Assembly: GCF_014268275.3 (NCBI RefSeq)
Contig: NZ_CP077084.1
Coordinates: 2,046,001-2,110,000 of the forward strand
DNA length: 64,000 nt
Reading direction: 5' to 3'
From: Pseudomonas tritici
GTDB lineage: Bacteria > Pseudomonadota > Gammaproteobacteria > Pseudomonadales > Pseudomonadaceae
In this document: positions 31,343-39,124 of the stretch, piece by piece
Layout: the number at the start of each line of letters is the position of its first letter
Numbering within the stretch: position 1 is the first letter of the stretch
Translations under genes and position numbers: made by a program
The notes under the pieces: model-generated
The model's database searches: none
What the model was told of the DNA's origin: nothing
Seen by the model: the letters and a program-made list of their open reading frames with translations, nothing else

Positions 31343-32356
31343 TTAATTATGTGTTGCTGCGCTCTGTGCGTTTTGCAGAAAGGTGCGTGCTCGTTTAGCA
31401 ATGAGGTCGTAGTGTGCTTGGTGTACGTGTGAATTTGAAGGTGATTGTGAACACGCTTTGATAATTGGGAATAAATTCACTACCACGTTAAACAGGTATA
31501 AATGATATCCGATATTCAGCAATTTTTTCAAAAGGGTATTGTTAAGTTTGTAGCAATAAATTCTATTTTTCAGAATGAGTTTGTCCAGCCAGTTTTTCTC
31601 ATTAGAGAGCATGTAGTCAAAGACTTGCAATTTATCCACATCGAAGTCAGAGCCCCGAATAAGATAAGTGGAGCCTGGGGTTCGCCTGTAGTAAACATAT
31701 ACTTCCTTGGCTTGGACAAAAGTAATGTTTTCGTAAGAGTTCGCGATTTTCACGATCATCGGAAAATCCTCAGTAACACTAAAGGTGTTTATAAAGCTGC
31801 ACAGGTCTTTGTCGTCTAAAAATTTTCTATTACAAAATAAATTTGGCGTATTGATACTACTGATTCCTTTTAGGCGCTCTATAAATTTTTTCCCTTTATA
31901 GATAACGTCCGTCGCCAAAATATGGAAAATAGTAGAACGTGACTCGCCAATCCTTCCGTCAATTAATAGTAAGGGTAGGCCTGAGAAAAAATCGTTATGC
32001 CCTAAGCGTTCAATTTGATTGAAAATATTTACGCAAGAATAAACGTCGTCACCGGCAGTTATTTTGAACAAATCACTCTTAATCAGCGGCCATAGGCGGG
32101 TGTAGTTAAAGCAGGTGCCGCGATTCGAGCCGTCGGCCAGAACGATGACATAGGAAAATAAGGCTTCGTGCGTCAATAGCCAGTGTTTGGCCAGTTCAAT
32201 GGTTCGGTCTCGAGAGCCGTCATCCGCGATGATCAGGTTGACGTTGTACGCAGAACCGAAATTTTCGATCAAATACCTTATGCTTTCAAGGTGTTCAATT
32301 ATATACGATTCGTGATTGAACGTCAGAATCGCAAACGTAAAGTTGTCCTTGATCAT
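31343..32356 (-). CDS. Glycosyltransferase family 2
   Basis: This 337-residue protein has the GT-A nucleotide-binding start MIKDNFTFAILTFNHESYI, the LIIADDGSRDRTIELAKHW motif and a DxD-like ITAGDDVYSC motif, all typical of GT2 enzymes. A C-terminal hydrophobic stretch (YHLYLFNVVVNLFPII) may associate with the membrane. It overlaps the upstream gene by four bases (ATGA at 32353-32356). Donor and acceptor are unknown; a role in assembling the O-unit is inferred from the operon. Codon use is AT-rich. Confidence 0.85.
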   Translation of the reverse strand: MIKDNFTFAILTFNHESYIIEHLESIRYLIENFGSAYNVNLIIADDGSRDRTIELAKHWLLTHEALFSYVIVLADGSNRGTCFNYTRLWPLIKSDLFKITAGDDVYSCVNIFNQIERLGHNDFFSGLPLLLIDGRIGESRSTIFHILATDVIYKGKKFIERLKGISSINTPNLFCNRKFLDDKDLCSFINTFSVTEDFPMIVKIANSYENITFVQAKEVYVYYRRTPGSTYLIRGSDFDVDKLQVFDYMLSNEKNWLDKLILKNRIYCYKLNNTLLKKLLNIGYHLYLFNVVVNLFPIIKACSQSPSNSHVHQAHYDLIAKRARTFLQNAQSAATHN

Positions 32357-33246
32357 GCTGTGTACCTTTGAAAACGTTTCGATAGCTTTTTGATTAAGAC
32401 TCTATAGAGAAAAATGAAGGCACCGAATCTAATCATCTTGAAGCCTAACAAGAAGAAATCAATTTTCCACTTCAGACTGTATTTGCCATCTGATAATGAC
32501 TCGCTGGCAATTCCCCTCTGCTCTAAATCTATAGCAAGATTATATTTTTTTACGGCGGGCAATATCACACTTGAAACCCACTTGCCCCTGCGTATCGCAC
32601 CCCCCATTTTATAGTTGTAGATAAACGTATCTTCCTTATCTATCTGCGCGCAATAAAATTGATCGTTGCCACTGTAGGTCCGGGCGCTGCCAAAAAACTC
32701 CCAAGCCCATGGCGAGTCAAGTTCGCCTGTAAAGTTCAAGAGTCTTTGGGTCCTCCATAACGCAGGTGCGGAATTCAAACGATAGTCGTTTCTGCTGCCG
32801 ATTAATTCAAATGCATCGTGTTTGGGGGCGGGCGAATTGACCCCTGGAATATTATTAAAATAAAACACGCTAATTTCAGCGTTATTTTTCATATCTTGAA
32901 TGCACCTGGCTAATTTTTCCTTATTGACAGGTGCTTCTAAGATGAAGTCGTCAAATAGAGCGATTACGAACGGCGTGTCCACCATGGATAACGCTTTACG
33001 CAACCGCCACCCCCATGGCTTTTTACCGTCTGCAGCGCTTAAGTTTAAAGTGTCTATGTGCAGACCTTCAAAGCTGAAGCTCTTATGCTCCGTATTCAAG
33101 ACGATTCTGCAGTCGCAATCCGGCCACATTTCCTTGAAAGCACTAAAAAAAGGCAGCCATACATCTTCATAGTTGTCACAAGAATTTATAATGACTGTGC
33201 AATCTTTATTACTGATGGGGTGAGCGTTTTGAATCATAACGTCCAA
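32353..33246 (-). CDS. Putative glycosyltransferase-like protein of unknown family
   Basis: This 297-residue protein begins with a CTVIINSCDNYEDVWLPFF segment resembling the first strand of a GT-A fold and has VIALFDDFILEAPV, an acidic DDF motif at the place where GT-A enzymes bind metal. The C-terminus (FLLGFKMIRFGAFIFLYRVL) is hydrophobic and basic, suggesting membrane attachment. No family was recognised with certainty. Its position between a GT2 gene (four-base overlap) and an ABC exporter (39-base gap) supports a transferase in the same pathway. Confidence 0.6.
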   Translation of the reverse strand: MDVMIQNAHPISNKDCTVIINSCDNYEDVWLPFFSAFKEMWPDCDCRIVLNTEHKSFSFEGLHIDTLNLSAADGKKPWGWRLRKALSMVDTPFVIALFDDFILEAPVNKEKLARCIQDMKNNAEISVFYFNNIPGVNSPAPKHDAFELIGSRNDYRLNSAPALWRTQRLLNFTGELDSPWAWEFFGSARTYSGNDQFYCAQIDKEDTFIYNYKMGGAIRRGKWVSSVILPAVKKYNLAIDLEQRGIASESLSDGKYSLKWKIDFFLLGFKMIRFGAFIFLYRVLIKKLSKRFQRYTA

Positions 33247-33285
33247 AGCCTACTATTAAGGAGCCGATACTCATTCAGACTGTTT

Positions 33286-35043
33286 TTATGTGGCGCCGCA
33301 TAGGGACTGGTAGGATCCGCTCTTCACGATCATGCCATTCTCTATTTCTACAACCGTGTCACATCCCTTGAGGGTGTTGAGTCGATGAGCTATCACTATC
33401 AGTGTTATGTCCTCTCCCAGCCCCTCTACGGCTCGCATCACCTCGAGCTCGGTTTTGCTGTCGAGCGCACTGGTTGCCTCGTCTAGGACAATGACTTTTG
33501 CTTCTTTGTAAAAGGCTCGGGCAATCGCGATGCGCTGACGCTGTCCACCGGACAGAAAAACGCCTCTTTCTCCCACGGGCGTATCATAGCTATTCGTCCA
33601 TGACTCGATAACTTCTGCCATTTGAGCTTTTTCCGCCGCCCGACGAACGCGTTCAAAGTCAATATCTTGATAAGGTATCCCAAAGGCAATGTTTTCGGCG
33701 ACAGAGGCGTCGGATAGAAATATCAGCTGAGGGACATGTGCAATATTGGACTGCCAGTTGCGGCAATTGGCTGTTGTGATTTGCTGGTCGTCTACCAGGA
33801 AAGTACCTTCGGTCGGTGGCAGCAAGCCCATCAACATGTCGAGCAGCGTACTTTTGCCACTCCCAGTTGCTCCAACTAACCCGACACGGCCACCCTTAGG
33901 GATTTTCAGATTGATGTCCTTGAGAACCCACGGACCATCTTCACCATAGCGAAAAGATACAGCGTTAAGCGATAGCGAATGATTGAACGGTTGATGGGTC
34001 CGGGGAGTTTCTGTGTCGAGCTGAACGTCTGTCTCTGGAAGCAGGTCGAGTACATCCAGCAAAGAATCATGCGCGCCTCTAATGCAGGCCCAGGCGGCAT
34101 AGGACTGTTGCAATACTGGTAATAGGCGTTGCGCCGCCAGTGCCAGTGCTCCCAGCATAGGTATAGAAGCTAATAATCCTCCTGGTTGCTGTGCGAGCCA
34201 GTAGGCAAAGACTGCGACCATCAACATGCCAAACGATTCGATCGTATAGCGTGGTGCATTCGCGATAATTTGTATGTTGGCTTTGGCTCTGCGCAACGTT
34301 GAATCGGTAGTGTCGAAGTCTTTCCGATAATTAAGCTGAGAAGAGTCGATGATAACGTCACGAATACCTTCAAGGCTTTCATTCAATAACTTTAAAAGTT
34401 TGTCCGAGCTTGAACTCACCTCAAGGCTGTCTTTGCCAAGTTGTTTTTTTGTCGCGAAAATGACTAATATGTAAACACTGCCAAAGCTGGCAAATGCAAG
34501 GAGCGCCACAATCGGCTCAATCGCCAATACGATGATAAGTATCGCCAGCATCATAAACGCCGAGCTGGCAATCGTCAGCGTGGGGATGAGAAATTCACGG
34601 ACAACAGTATCAACTTTGTTGAAGATCGCGGTAGTGACCTCACTGCTATTTCGTGACAGGTGCATGCTGTAGGGCTGATGGATGACTGACTTATATATGC
34701 CGCCCGCCAAGTCGCTGCCTACCGCGGAGCTGAAGCGGTTCTGTGCCCACATCAAGACAAAACGACTAACCCCTGACAGAATAGCTGCAAGTGCGAAGAT
34801 CACAGTAAGCGGCAGAAGCAGTCCGTCAGCGGCATTGATACCAAGTGCTGAGAACATACTGCTCGCCAACGGCTGATCCATTATTTTTTCTGGATTGATC
34901 AGCACCGCTAGAAAGGGAACTATCGCGCCAATGCTCAACACTTCGGCAAACGAAGCGATGATCATAAGAACAAGGATGATAGATAGCTGTACCTTCCTTT
35001 TTAGTGTAAGACTCCTCCAGAGTCGAATTAACGATGCAATCAT
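33286..35043 (-). CDS. ABC exporter, fused permease-ATPase (PglK/MsbA-like), candidate lipid-linked glycan flippase
   Basis: This protein is 585 residues long with six predicted transmembrane helices (residues about 1-310) and an ATPase domain: Walker A VGLVGATGSGKSTLLDMLMG, signature LSGGQRQRIAIARAF, Walker B VIVLDEATSALD, and the H-loop IVIAHRLNTL. The start is taken at 35043 (MIASLIRLWRS), four bases after the aminotransferase stop; a longer frame would overlap that gene. Among glycan operons this architecture matches PglK, the ABC flippase of lipid-linked oligosaccharides. No Wzx gene is visible nearby, so a flippase role is proposed; it is an inference. Confidence 0.82.
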   Translation of the reverse strand: MIASLIRLWRSLTLKRKVQLSIILVLMIIASFAEVLSIGAIVPFLAVLINPEKIMDQPLASSMFSALGINAADGLLLPLTVIFALAAILSGVSRFVLMWAQNRFSSAVGSDLAGGIYKSVIHQPYSMHLSRNSSEVTTAIFNKVDTVVREFLIPTLTIASSAFMMLAILIIVLAIEPIVALLAFASFGSVYILVIFATKKQLGKDSLEVSSSSDKLLKLLNESLEGIRDVIIDSSQLNYRKDFDTTDSTLRRAKANIQIIANAPRYTIESFGMLMVAVFAYWLAQQPGGLLASIPMLGALALAAQRLLPVLQQSYAAWACIRGAHDSLLDVLDLLPETDVQLDTETPRTHQPFNHSLSLNAVSFRYGEDGPWVLKDINLKIPKGGRVGLVGATGSGKSTLLDMLMGLLPPTEGTFLVDDQQITTANCRNWQSNIAHVPQLIFLSDASVAENIAFGIPYQDIDFERVRRAAEKAQMAEVIESWTNSYDTPVGERGVFLSGGQRQRIAIARAFYKEAKVIVLDEATSALDSKTELEVMRAVEGLGEDITLIVIAHRLNTLKGCDTVVEIENGMIVKSGSYQSLCGAT

Positions 35044-35047
35044 CAGT

Positions 35048-36172
35048 TCACACTTCACACTCAAAATTATTGACAGCTGTGATGACAAATTCAACTTCTG
35101 ACGGTGTCATGACAGGGCTTATCGGCAGACTCAGCACTTGCTTGTGTATCGCCTCGGTCAGGGGGTAACTACGAGAGCTCCACTGCTTGTAGGCCCGTTG
35201 TTGGTGTGCTGGAACAGGGTAGTGAATGATCGTTTGAATCCCTTGAGCGAGCAAATACTGCTGCAATTCATCGCGTCGTTCGCATCGAATAACAAATACG
35301 TGCCAAACATGATTTTCAAGGGATTGCACGGGTGTTCCCGCTGCTACTGGCAGCGTTATGCCGGGGTTGCGGATGCCCTCCATGTATTTCTGGGCGACAT
35401 CTCGTCGACCTTTCGTCTGCTCATCCAGATACTTGAGTTTGACACTCAGCATGGCCGCTTGAATTTCGTCGAGGCGGCTGTTCACGCCTTGATAGAGGTT
35501 CTTGTATTTCTCGTGTGAGCCGTAATTTCGTAGTGCTCTCACGGTGTCGGCCAGTTCGTCATCGTCTGTGGTGATCGCCCCCGCATCGCCCAACGCCCCT
35601 AGATTTTTCCCGGGGTAAAAGCTGAATCCGGATGCATCGCCCCAGCTACCCGCGCAGCGACCATTATCACGGGCGCCGTGTGCTTGAGCGGAGTCCTCCA
35701 ATACAAGGAGGTTGTATCTTTTCGCGAGAGACGTTAACGCTGGCATATCGCACAGTTGGCCATACAGGTGCACCGGCATAATGACCCGGGTCCTGGGTGT
35801 AATAGCGGCCTCGACAAGCTGGGGGTTCAAGTTGTACGTCGTTACCGTCGGCTCTACTAAGACGGGTGTCAGCCGATTTTCCGTAATGGCCAGAATGCTT
35901 GCGATATAGGTATTGGCGGGGACGATAACTTCATCTCCCTCCTTAAGCTTGCCTAACTCCTTCCATGCGCGCAGTGTCAGGTTCAGCGCATCTAGGCCAT
36001 TCGCCACGCCGATGCAGTGGCGGCTTTGCGTATAGGTCGCAAATTGTGCTTCAAAGTTAGATAACTCACTGCCGCCGATAAACCAGCCTGAATCAATAAC
36101 TCGAGTGCAAGACTCAATTAATTCTTCGCGCATCACCGCATTGATTTTTTTCAAATCGAGAAAGCTGATCAT
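35048..36172 (-). CDS. DegT/DnrJ/EryC1-family sugar aminotransferase (FdtB/QdtB-like)
   Basis: This 374-residue PLP enzyme has the motifs of sugar 3-aminotransferases: [51 protein letters not shown] and the PLP lysine in [17 protein letters not shown]. With the neighbouring ketoisomerase and acetyltransferase it would convert dTDP-3-keto-6-deoxyhexose to dTDP-3-amino-3,6-dideoxy-hexose (Fuc3N or Qui3N). It overlaps the acetyltransferase gene upstream by four bases. Confidence 0.9.
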   Translation of the reverse strand: MISFLDLKKINAVMREELIESCTRVIDSGWFIGGSELSNFEAQFATYTQSRHCIGVANGLDALNLTLRAWKELGKLKEGDEVIVPANTYIASILAITENRLTPVLVEPTVTTYNLNPQLVEAAITPRTRVIMPVHLYGQLCDMPALTSLAKRYNLLVLEDSAQAHGARDNGRCAGSWGDASGFSFYPGKNLGALGDAGAITTDDDELADTVRALRNYGSHEKYKNLYQGVNSRLDEIQAAMLSVKLKYLDEQTKGRRDVAQKYMEGIRNPGITLPVAAGTPVQSLENHVWHVFVIRCERRDELQQYLLAQGIQTIIHYPVPAHQQRAYKQWSSRSYPLTEAIHKQVLSLPISPVMTPSEVEFVITAVNNFECEV

Positions 36173-36633
36173 TTATCGACATACCTGATGATTTTCGCGG
36201 GGTTGCCGATAACTACGGCGCGGTCTGGAACGTTCTTTGTTACAACGGCACCCGCACCAACCATCGCATAGGAACCGACAGTTACACCCGGCAGCAGAGT
36301 GGCATTGGCGCCAATGCTGGCCCCCTTCATAATTGTTATGCCCTTGAACGTTTCTGGGTAAATCTTTGATCTGGGCATGGGGTCATTTGTGAGCGTAGCA
36401 TTGGGGCCTAAAAAAACGTCATCCTCAATGCGGGTTCCATCCCATAAGAACACACCTGACTTTATGGTTACATTATTACCAATGATAACGTCACTTTCGA
36501 TTAAAGTATGTGCGCAGACATTACAGTTACTTCCGATGGTGGCACCTTCAAAAACAATGCTGAACTGCCAAATTCGTGTGGCGGCCCCAATTTTTTCGCT
36601 TTTAACGTCTGCCAGCGGGTGAATCTTAGGCAT
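36169..36633 (-). CDS. Left-handed beta-helix N-acetyltransferase for a dTDP-3-aminosugar (FdtC/QdtC-like)
   Basis: This 154-residue protein is built from hexapeptide repeats (I/V-G-x-N/C-x-x pattern such as [20 protein letters not shown] and [16 protein letters not shown]) and ends with [14 protein letters not shown], the usual end of sugar N-acetyltransferases of the WlbB/QdtC group. The histidine in NVCAHTLIE may be the active-site base. It overlaps the next gene (aminotransferase) and the preceding ketoisomerase gene, so the three are translated together. An O-acetyltransferase role cannot be excluded. Confidence 0.85.
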   Translation of the reverse strand: MPKIHPLADVKSEKIGAATRIWQFSIVFEGATIGSNCNVCAHTLIESDVIIGNNVTIKSGVFLWDGTRIEDDVFLGPNATLTNDPMPRSKIYPETFKGITIMKGASIGANATLLPGVTVGSYAMVGAGAVVTKNVPDRAVVIGNPAKIIRYVDK

Positions 36634-37036
36634 TTTTCGCCGCCTCTACGAAATCTTCATAATTGCGAATATAGTCCGACTCATCATAATGCTCGCTGGC
36701 CAGTACTAACAAAATGCAGTCGTCGCTAAAGTCGTGCATTTCTCGCCATACCATGCTCTCAATCAATATTCCCTTGGTAGGGTTTTCCATCCAGCATTCT
36801 TCGCGGTCTAGCCCATTATCAAGGACCATTCTGAGTTTCCCCATAACGCAAATAGCAACTTGCTTTAAGTTGCGGTGCGCATGAAATCCCCGGCTAACAT
36901 CTTCAGCCGTCCGATAAATATAGTAGACACGCTTGATATCAAACGGAATTGCCTTTTCCATGCCGATTTCGAGCGCTACCAGCCCCCCCCTCTCGTCACC
37001 CAAACTAGGAAAGTCAATCCACTTGATTAAGCTCAT
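36626..37036 (-). CDS. dTDP-4-oxo-6-deoxyglucose 3,4-ketoisomerase (FdtA/QdtA-like cupin)
   Basis: This protein is about 136 residues and of the WxcM-like/FdtA cupin family. It has the diagnostic [16 protein letters not shown]-terminus and the [19 protein letters not shown] motif whose HxH histidines are catalytic in FdtA. It moves the keto group of dTDP-4-oxo-6-deoxyglucose from C4 to C3. Start choice: ATG 37036, with GAGGAAG and GGTGGG upstream; ATG 37045 is possible and longer frames have no ribosome site. It opens the minus-strand block. FdtA and QdtA differ in stereochemical outcome and cannot be separated by eye. Confidence 0.86.
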   Translation of the reverse strand: MSLIKWIDFPSLGDERGGLVALEIGMEKAIPFDIKRVYYIYRTAEDVSRGFHAHRNLKQVAICVMGKLRMVLDNGLDREECWMENPTKGILIESMVWREMHDFSDDCILLVLASEHYDESDYIRNYEDFVEAAKNA

Positions 37037-37070
37037 CTTCCTCATCCCACCATCTGCGATAAATTTAACT

Positions 37071-37138
37071 AAAAATAAATATAGTTGCGTTTTCAAGCAT
37101 TTAACCGTTTTTTCAAGCAGGTCTTGAAAATTTCAAGA
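37071..37138 (-). promoter_or_regulatory. Upstream region of the minus-strand glycan operon with phased TTTCAAG repeats
   Basis: Three TTTCAAG units begin at 37091, 37111 and 37131, exactly 20 bases apart, i.e. about two helical turns. The last is the half of a perfect palindrome TCTTGAAA-A-TTTCAAGA (37122-37138). A candidate minus-strand -10 box, TATATT, lies at 37083-37078, with no good -35. The arrangement suggests a multi-site regulator upstream of the ketoisomerase gene. Confidence 0.5.
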
Positions 37139-37216
37139 TTACGCGAAGCTGTCTCGAGGTACACGAAAAGTTTCGTCATATGTCCGATTGGGCGAGGACT
37201 CGGCGACGCTCGCCCT

Positions 37217-37542
37217 CTACAAATCGGGCCCTCGTGACAGCCAGTCGCCGCAAGCCTCATGTGGGTGATACCATTCCATGAATGGCTTCCGTACTCGATA
37301 CCCGTCATCGAGGGTATGCATGTAAAGGACGACATCGTTCTTGAAAACGTTTCGACGATTGTACAGGGGCGCGTATGGCTGAGGGTCAATCAATCGCGAA
37401 GTCACCCCTGGCGTTCGAAATTTGCGGCGCCACGTTGGATCTGCTTGCGTTTAAGCCGAGCAATATACCAGATGCCGCTATCTCTCAGTGAGCGGTTCAA
37501 TCGCAGCTGGCGCAGCTCAGCGCTCCGCTCCTGCCTGTATAC
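37217..37542 (-). pseudogene. Two overlapping short frames, possible remnant of an acquired gene
   Basis: Within the gene-poor 37.1-38.06 kb stretch the minus strand has an open segment of about 46 codons (37542-37402) with protein-like content (NRSLRDSGIWYIARLKRKQI), ending GTGA, where a second frame of 62 codons begins (37405-37217, with LIDPQPYAPLYNRRNVF and FMEWYHPHEACGDWLSR). Neither has a convincing full-length product and I do not recognise a family. They could be real tiny genes or the ends of decayed ones. The remainder of 37139-38062 shows only hairpins (for instance 37190-37215, GGGCGAG/CTCGCCC). Confidence 0.3.
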
Positions 37543-38013
37543 CTAGGTCAGGTCCTTGGCCTGGCTTTATCGAGAGCGTTACCAAGCTAACCCTATATCG
37601 ATAGCCCCGGGTTTTCATTCTGCTGGGTTGCTGGATGGGGTCACTGAGCGCGACACATGAGTGAGTGGCTGCGAGTACGATGGCTGGCACAGTGCATGGG
37701 TACGAGATCGGAGTAGCAGGACTGCAACGCTAGATAGATGTACCGTCTGGCGCATTGTTAAACGTATCAAAGGTGCGCGTTAACTGGCCCTTCGCTATCA
37801 ACTGGTTGGGTTCCGGAAGTGCAGTCAATCGGGTCTGCTCTGATACATTCTGAAATGGGTGAGCTGTTTGAATGTTGTAGTCATATAGCCGGACAAATTA
37901 AACGAAGTGTCTAGCTTGATTGAACGCGAATTCGGGATGGTATCGCCGAGCAAGTTAATGCTCTGTAACATGAGTTTTTTTGACTTGGTTGAAGTTTCAT
38001 CTAACGTGGAAAT

Positions 38014-38038
38014 GCAGCTTCGGAAAGCTGCTTTCTCT
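38014..38038 (+). terminator. Terminator-like hairpin upstream of comEA
   Basis: GCAGCTT-CGGA-AAGCTGC is a perfect 7-bp stem with a tetraloop, followed by TTTCTCTT. It ends 25 bases before the comEA start, so it could block read-through into comEA or act as an attenuator. Confidence 0.5.
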
Positions 38039-38062
38039 TACCGATGTCATGGAGCGTCACCA

Positions 38063-38395
38063 ATGCAAAATACCTTCCTCACCTCCCTAATCTTCGCCTT
38101 CCTCACCACCCTCTCCGTAACTACCACCGCAGCCCCCTCCATCAAACCGGAAGCCCCAACCCCCATCACCGCCCAGATGCCCAAAACCGACCAATCCGCC
38201 AAGGTCAACCTCAACGCCGCCGACGCCGAGACCCTGCGCCGTGACCTCTTCGGTATAGGTGCCTCCAAAGCCAAAGCAATCATCGCCTACCGTGAAAGCA
38301 ACGGCCCGTTCACGGCGGTGGATGAGTTGTTGGAGGTGAAGGGCATCGGCAAGGCGTTGCTGGAGAAGAATCGCGAGAGGCTTGTAATCAACTAA
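38063..38395 (+). CDS. ComEA-like helix-hairpin-helix DNA-binding protein
   Basis: This 110-residue protein has a Sec signal peptide (MQNTFLTSLIFAFLTTLSVT, cleaved near TAAA) and a C-terminal helix-hairpin-helix domain: VNLNAADAETLRRDLFGIGA, KAKAIIAYRES and LLEVKGIGKALLEKNRERL. The family binds DNA in the periplasm during uptake; in many pseudomonads this small protein follows wbpM. The start at 38063 is chosen because it gives the signal peptide; the frame is open about 50 codons upstream. Confidence 0.88.
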   Translation: MQNTFLTSLIFAFLTTLSVTTTAAPSIKPEAPTPITAQMPKTDQSAKVNLNAADAETLRRDLFGIGASKAKAIIAYRESNGPFTAVDELLEVKGIGKALLEKNRERLVIN

Positions 38396-38409
38396 GCCAA
38401 TAAGGGGAG

Positions 38410-38432
38410 GCCGGTCATTGACCGGCTTTTTC
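38410..38432. terminator. Rho-independent terminator of comEA, overlapping the tetR 3' end
   Basis: GCCGGTCATTGACCGGC followed by TTTTTC begins 14 bases after the comEA stop. The TGA stop of the convergent tetR-family gene lies inside the stem (38415-38417). Confidence 0.85.
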
Positions 38433-38993
38433 ATCCTCTGAAACCTGGGTTTTCAAGTTTTCTCGCACCACTTCCAATATGTGCATCGCCAGTGCTTTGT
38501 CCTCAACGCTCCGGGCCAGCACCAAAGCACCCACCAATGTCGACATTATCACCAAGCTGCGTGCATCACCTTGCCCAGCCGCCAAAGCCGTTTCGATCTG
38601 TTTGATCCGTGCGTTGAGCACTGCATCCGTTGTTGCACTGTGCTGGCCTTTCAGTCCCAGTTCGGAGGACATCGTTGGCAGCGGGCATCCCTGATCAGGA
38701 GTGGTCATGTGCCGCTCCGAGAGGTAGCTGTCGATGAACGCTTCTAGCGGTCGCTCCTGACTGAACAGCATTTCGCAACGTACATCCAGCTCGGCAGCTG
38801 CGGCCTGCAGGGCCTTTTCTACCAGCTCGCCTTTGGACTTGAAGTGTGCGTAGAAGCCGCCGTGGGTCAGGTTCAGCGCTTTCATCAGGGGTTGCAGGCC
38901 CGTGGCGCCGATACCGTCGCGGCGAAAACGCACGGAGGCTTCCTTGATGATGCGTTGGTGGGTCTGGGCTTTGTGGTCGGATGAATAACGCAT
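38415..38993 (-). CDS. TetR/AcrR-family transcriptional regulator
   Basis: This 192-residue regulator has an N-terminal helix-turn-helix of the TetR type (THQRIIKEASVRFRRDGIGA, then LTHGGFYAHFKSKGELVEKA) and a C-terminal ligand-binding domain. The HGGFYAHF variant is typical of the group annotated as TetR_C_6/YxaF-like repressors. ATG 38993 (MRYSSDHKAQ) is preferred over an upstream in-frame GTG/ATG. It is divergent from the GntR gene with a 131-base spacer that holds palindromes. Confidence 0.9.
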   Translation of the reverse strand: MRYSSDHKAQTHQRIIKEASVRFRRDGIGATGLQPLMKALNLTHGGFYAHFKSKGELVEKALQAAAAELDVRCEMLFSQERPLEAFIDSYLSERHMTTPDQGCPLPTMSSELGLKGQHSATTDAVLNARIKQIETALAAGQGDARSLVIMSTLVGALVLARSVEDKALAMHILEVVRENLKTQVSEDEKAGQ

Positions 38994-39026
38994 AGGAAGG
39001 CCTCGGTTACAGGTTGGCATTCTAAC

Positions 39027-39046
39027 CATGTGTATCGATTTACATG
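39027..39046. promoter_or_regulatory. Imperfect palindrome between tetR- and gntR-type genes
   Basis: CATGTGTAT-CG-ATTTACATG pairs at 7 of 9 positions. It lies 34 bases upstream of the TetR start and could be its autoregulatory operator. Confidence 0.4.
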
Positions 39047-39098
39047 TATGTCCTCTGTCTTGGACGTTGGCATGAAAAGTGGTTACCTCTACGCATGA

Positions 39099-39113
39099 GA
39101 TTGTTCAACAATC
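39099..39113. promoter_or_regulatory. Perfect FadR-type GntR operator upstream of the gntR gene
   Basis: GATTGTT-C-AACAATC is a perfect palindrome. Its centre TTGTTCAACAA (39101-39111) fits the FadR-subfamily consensus TNGTNNNACNA at every fixed position. It ends 11 bases before the ATG of the FCD-type GntR regulator, so autoregulation is likely. Confidence 0.7.
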
Positions 39114-39124
39114 GTGAGGCAGTC

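Noticed and set aside
37259..37546. A 95-codon plus-strand frame in the gene-poor stretch before comEA
   Set aside because: No ribosome site and no recognisable motif; the minus strand has the more protein-like content.
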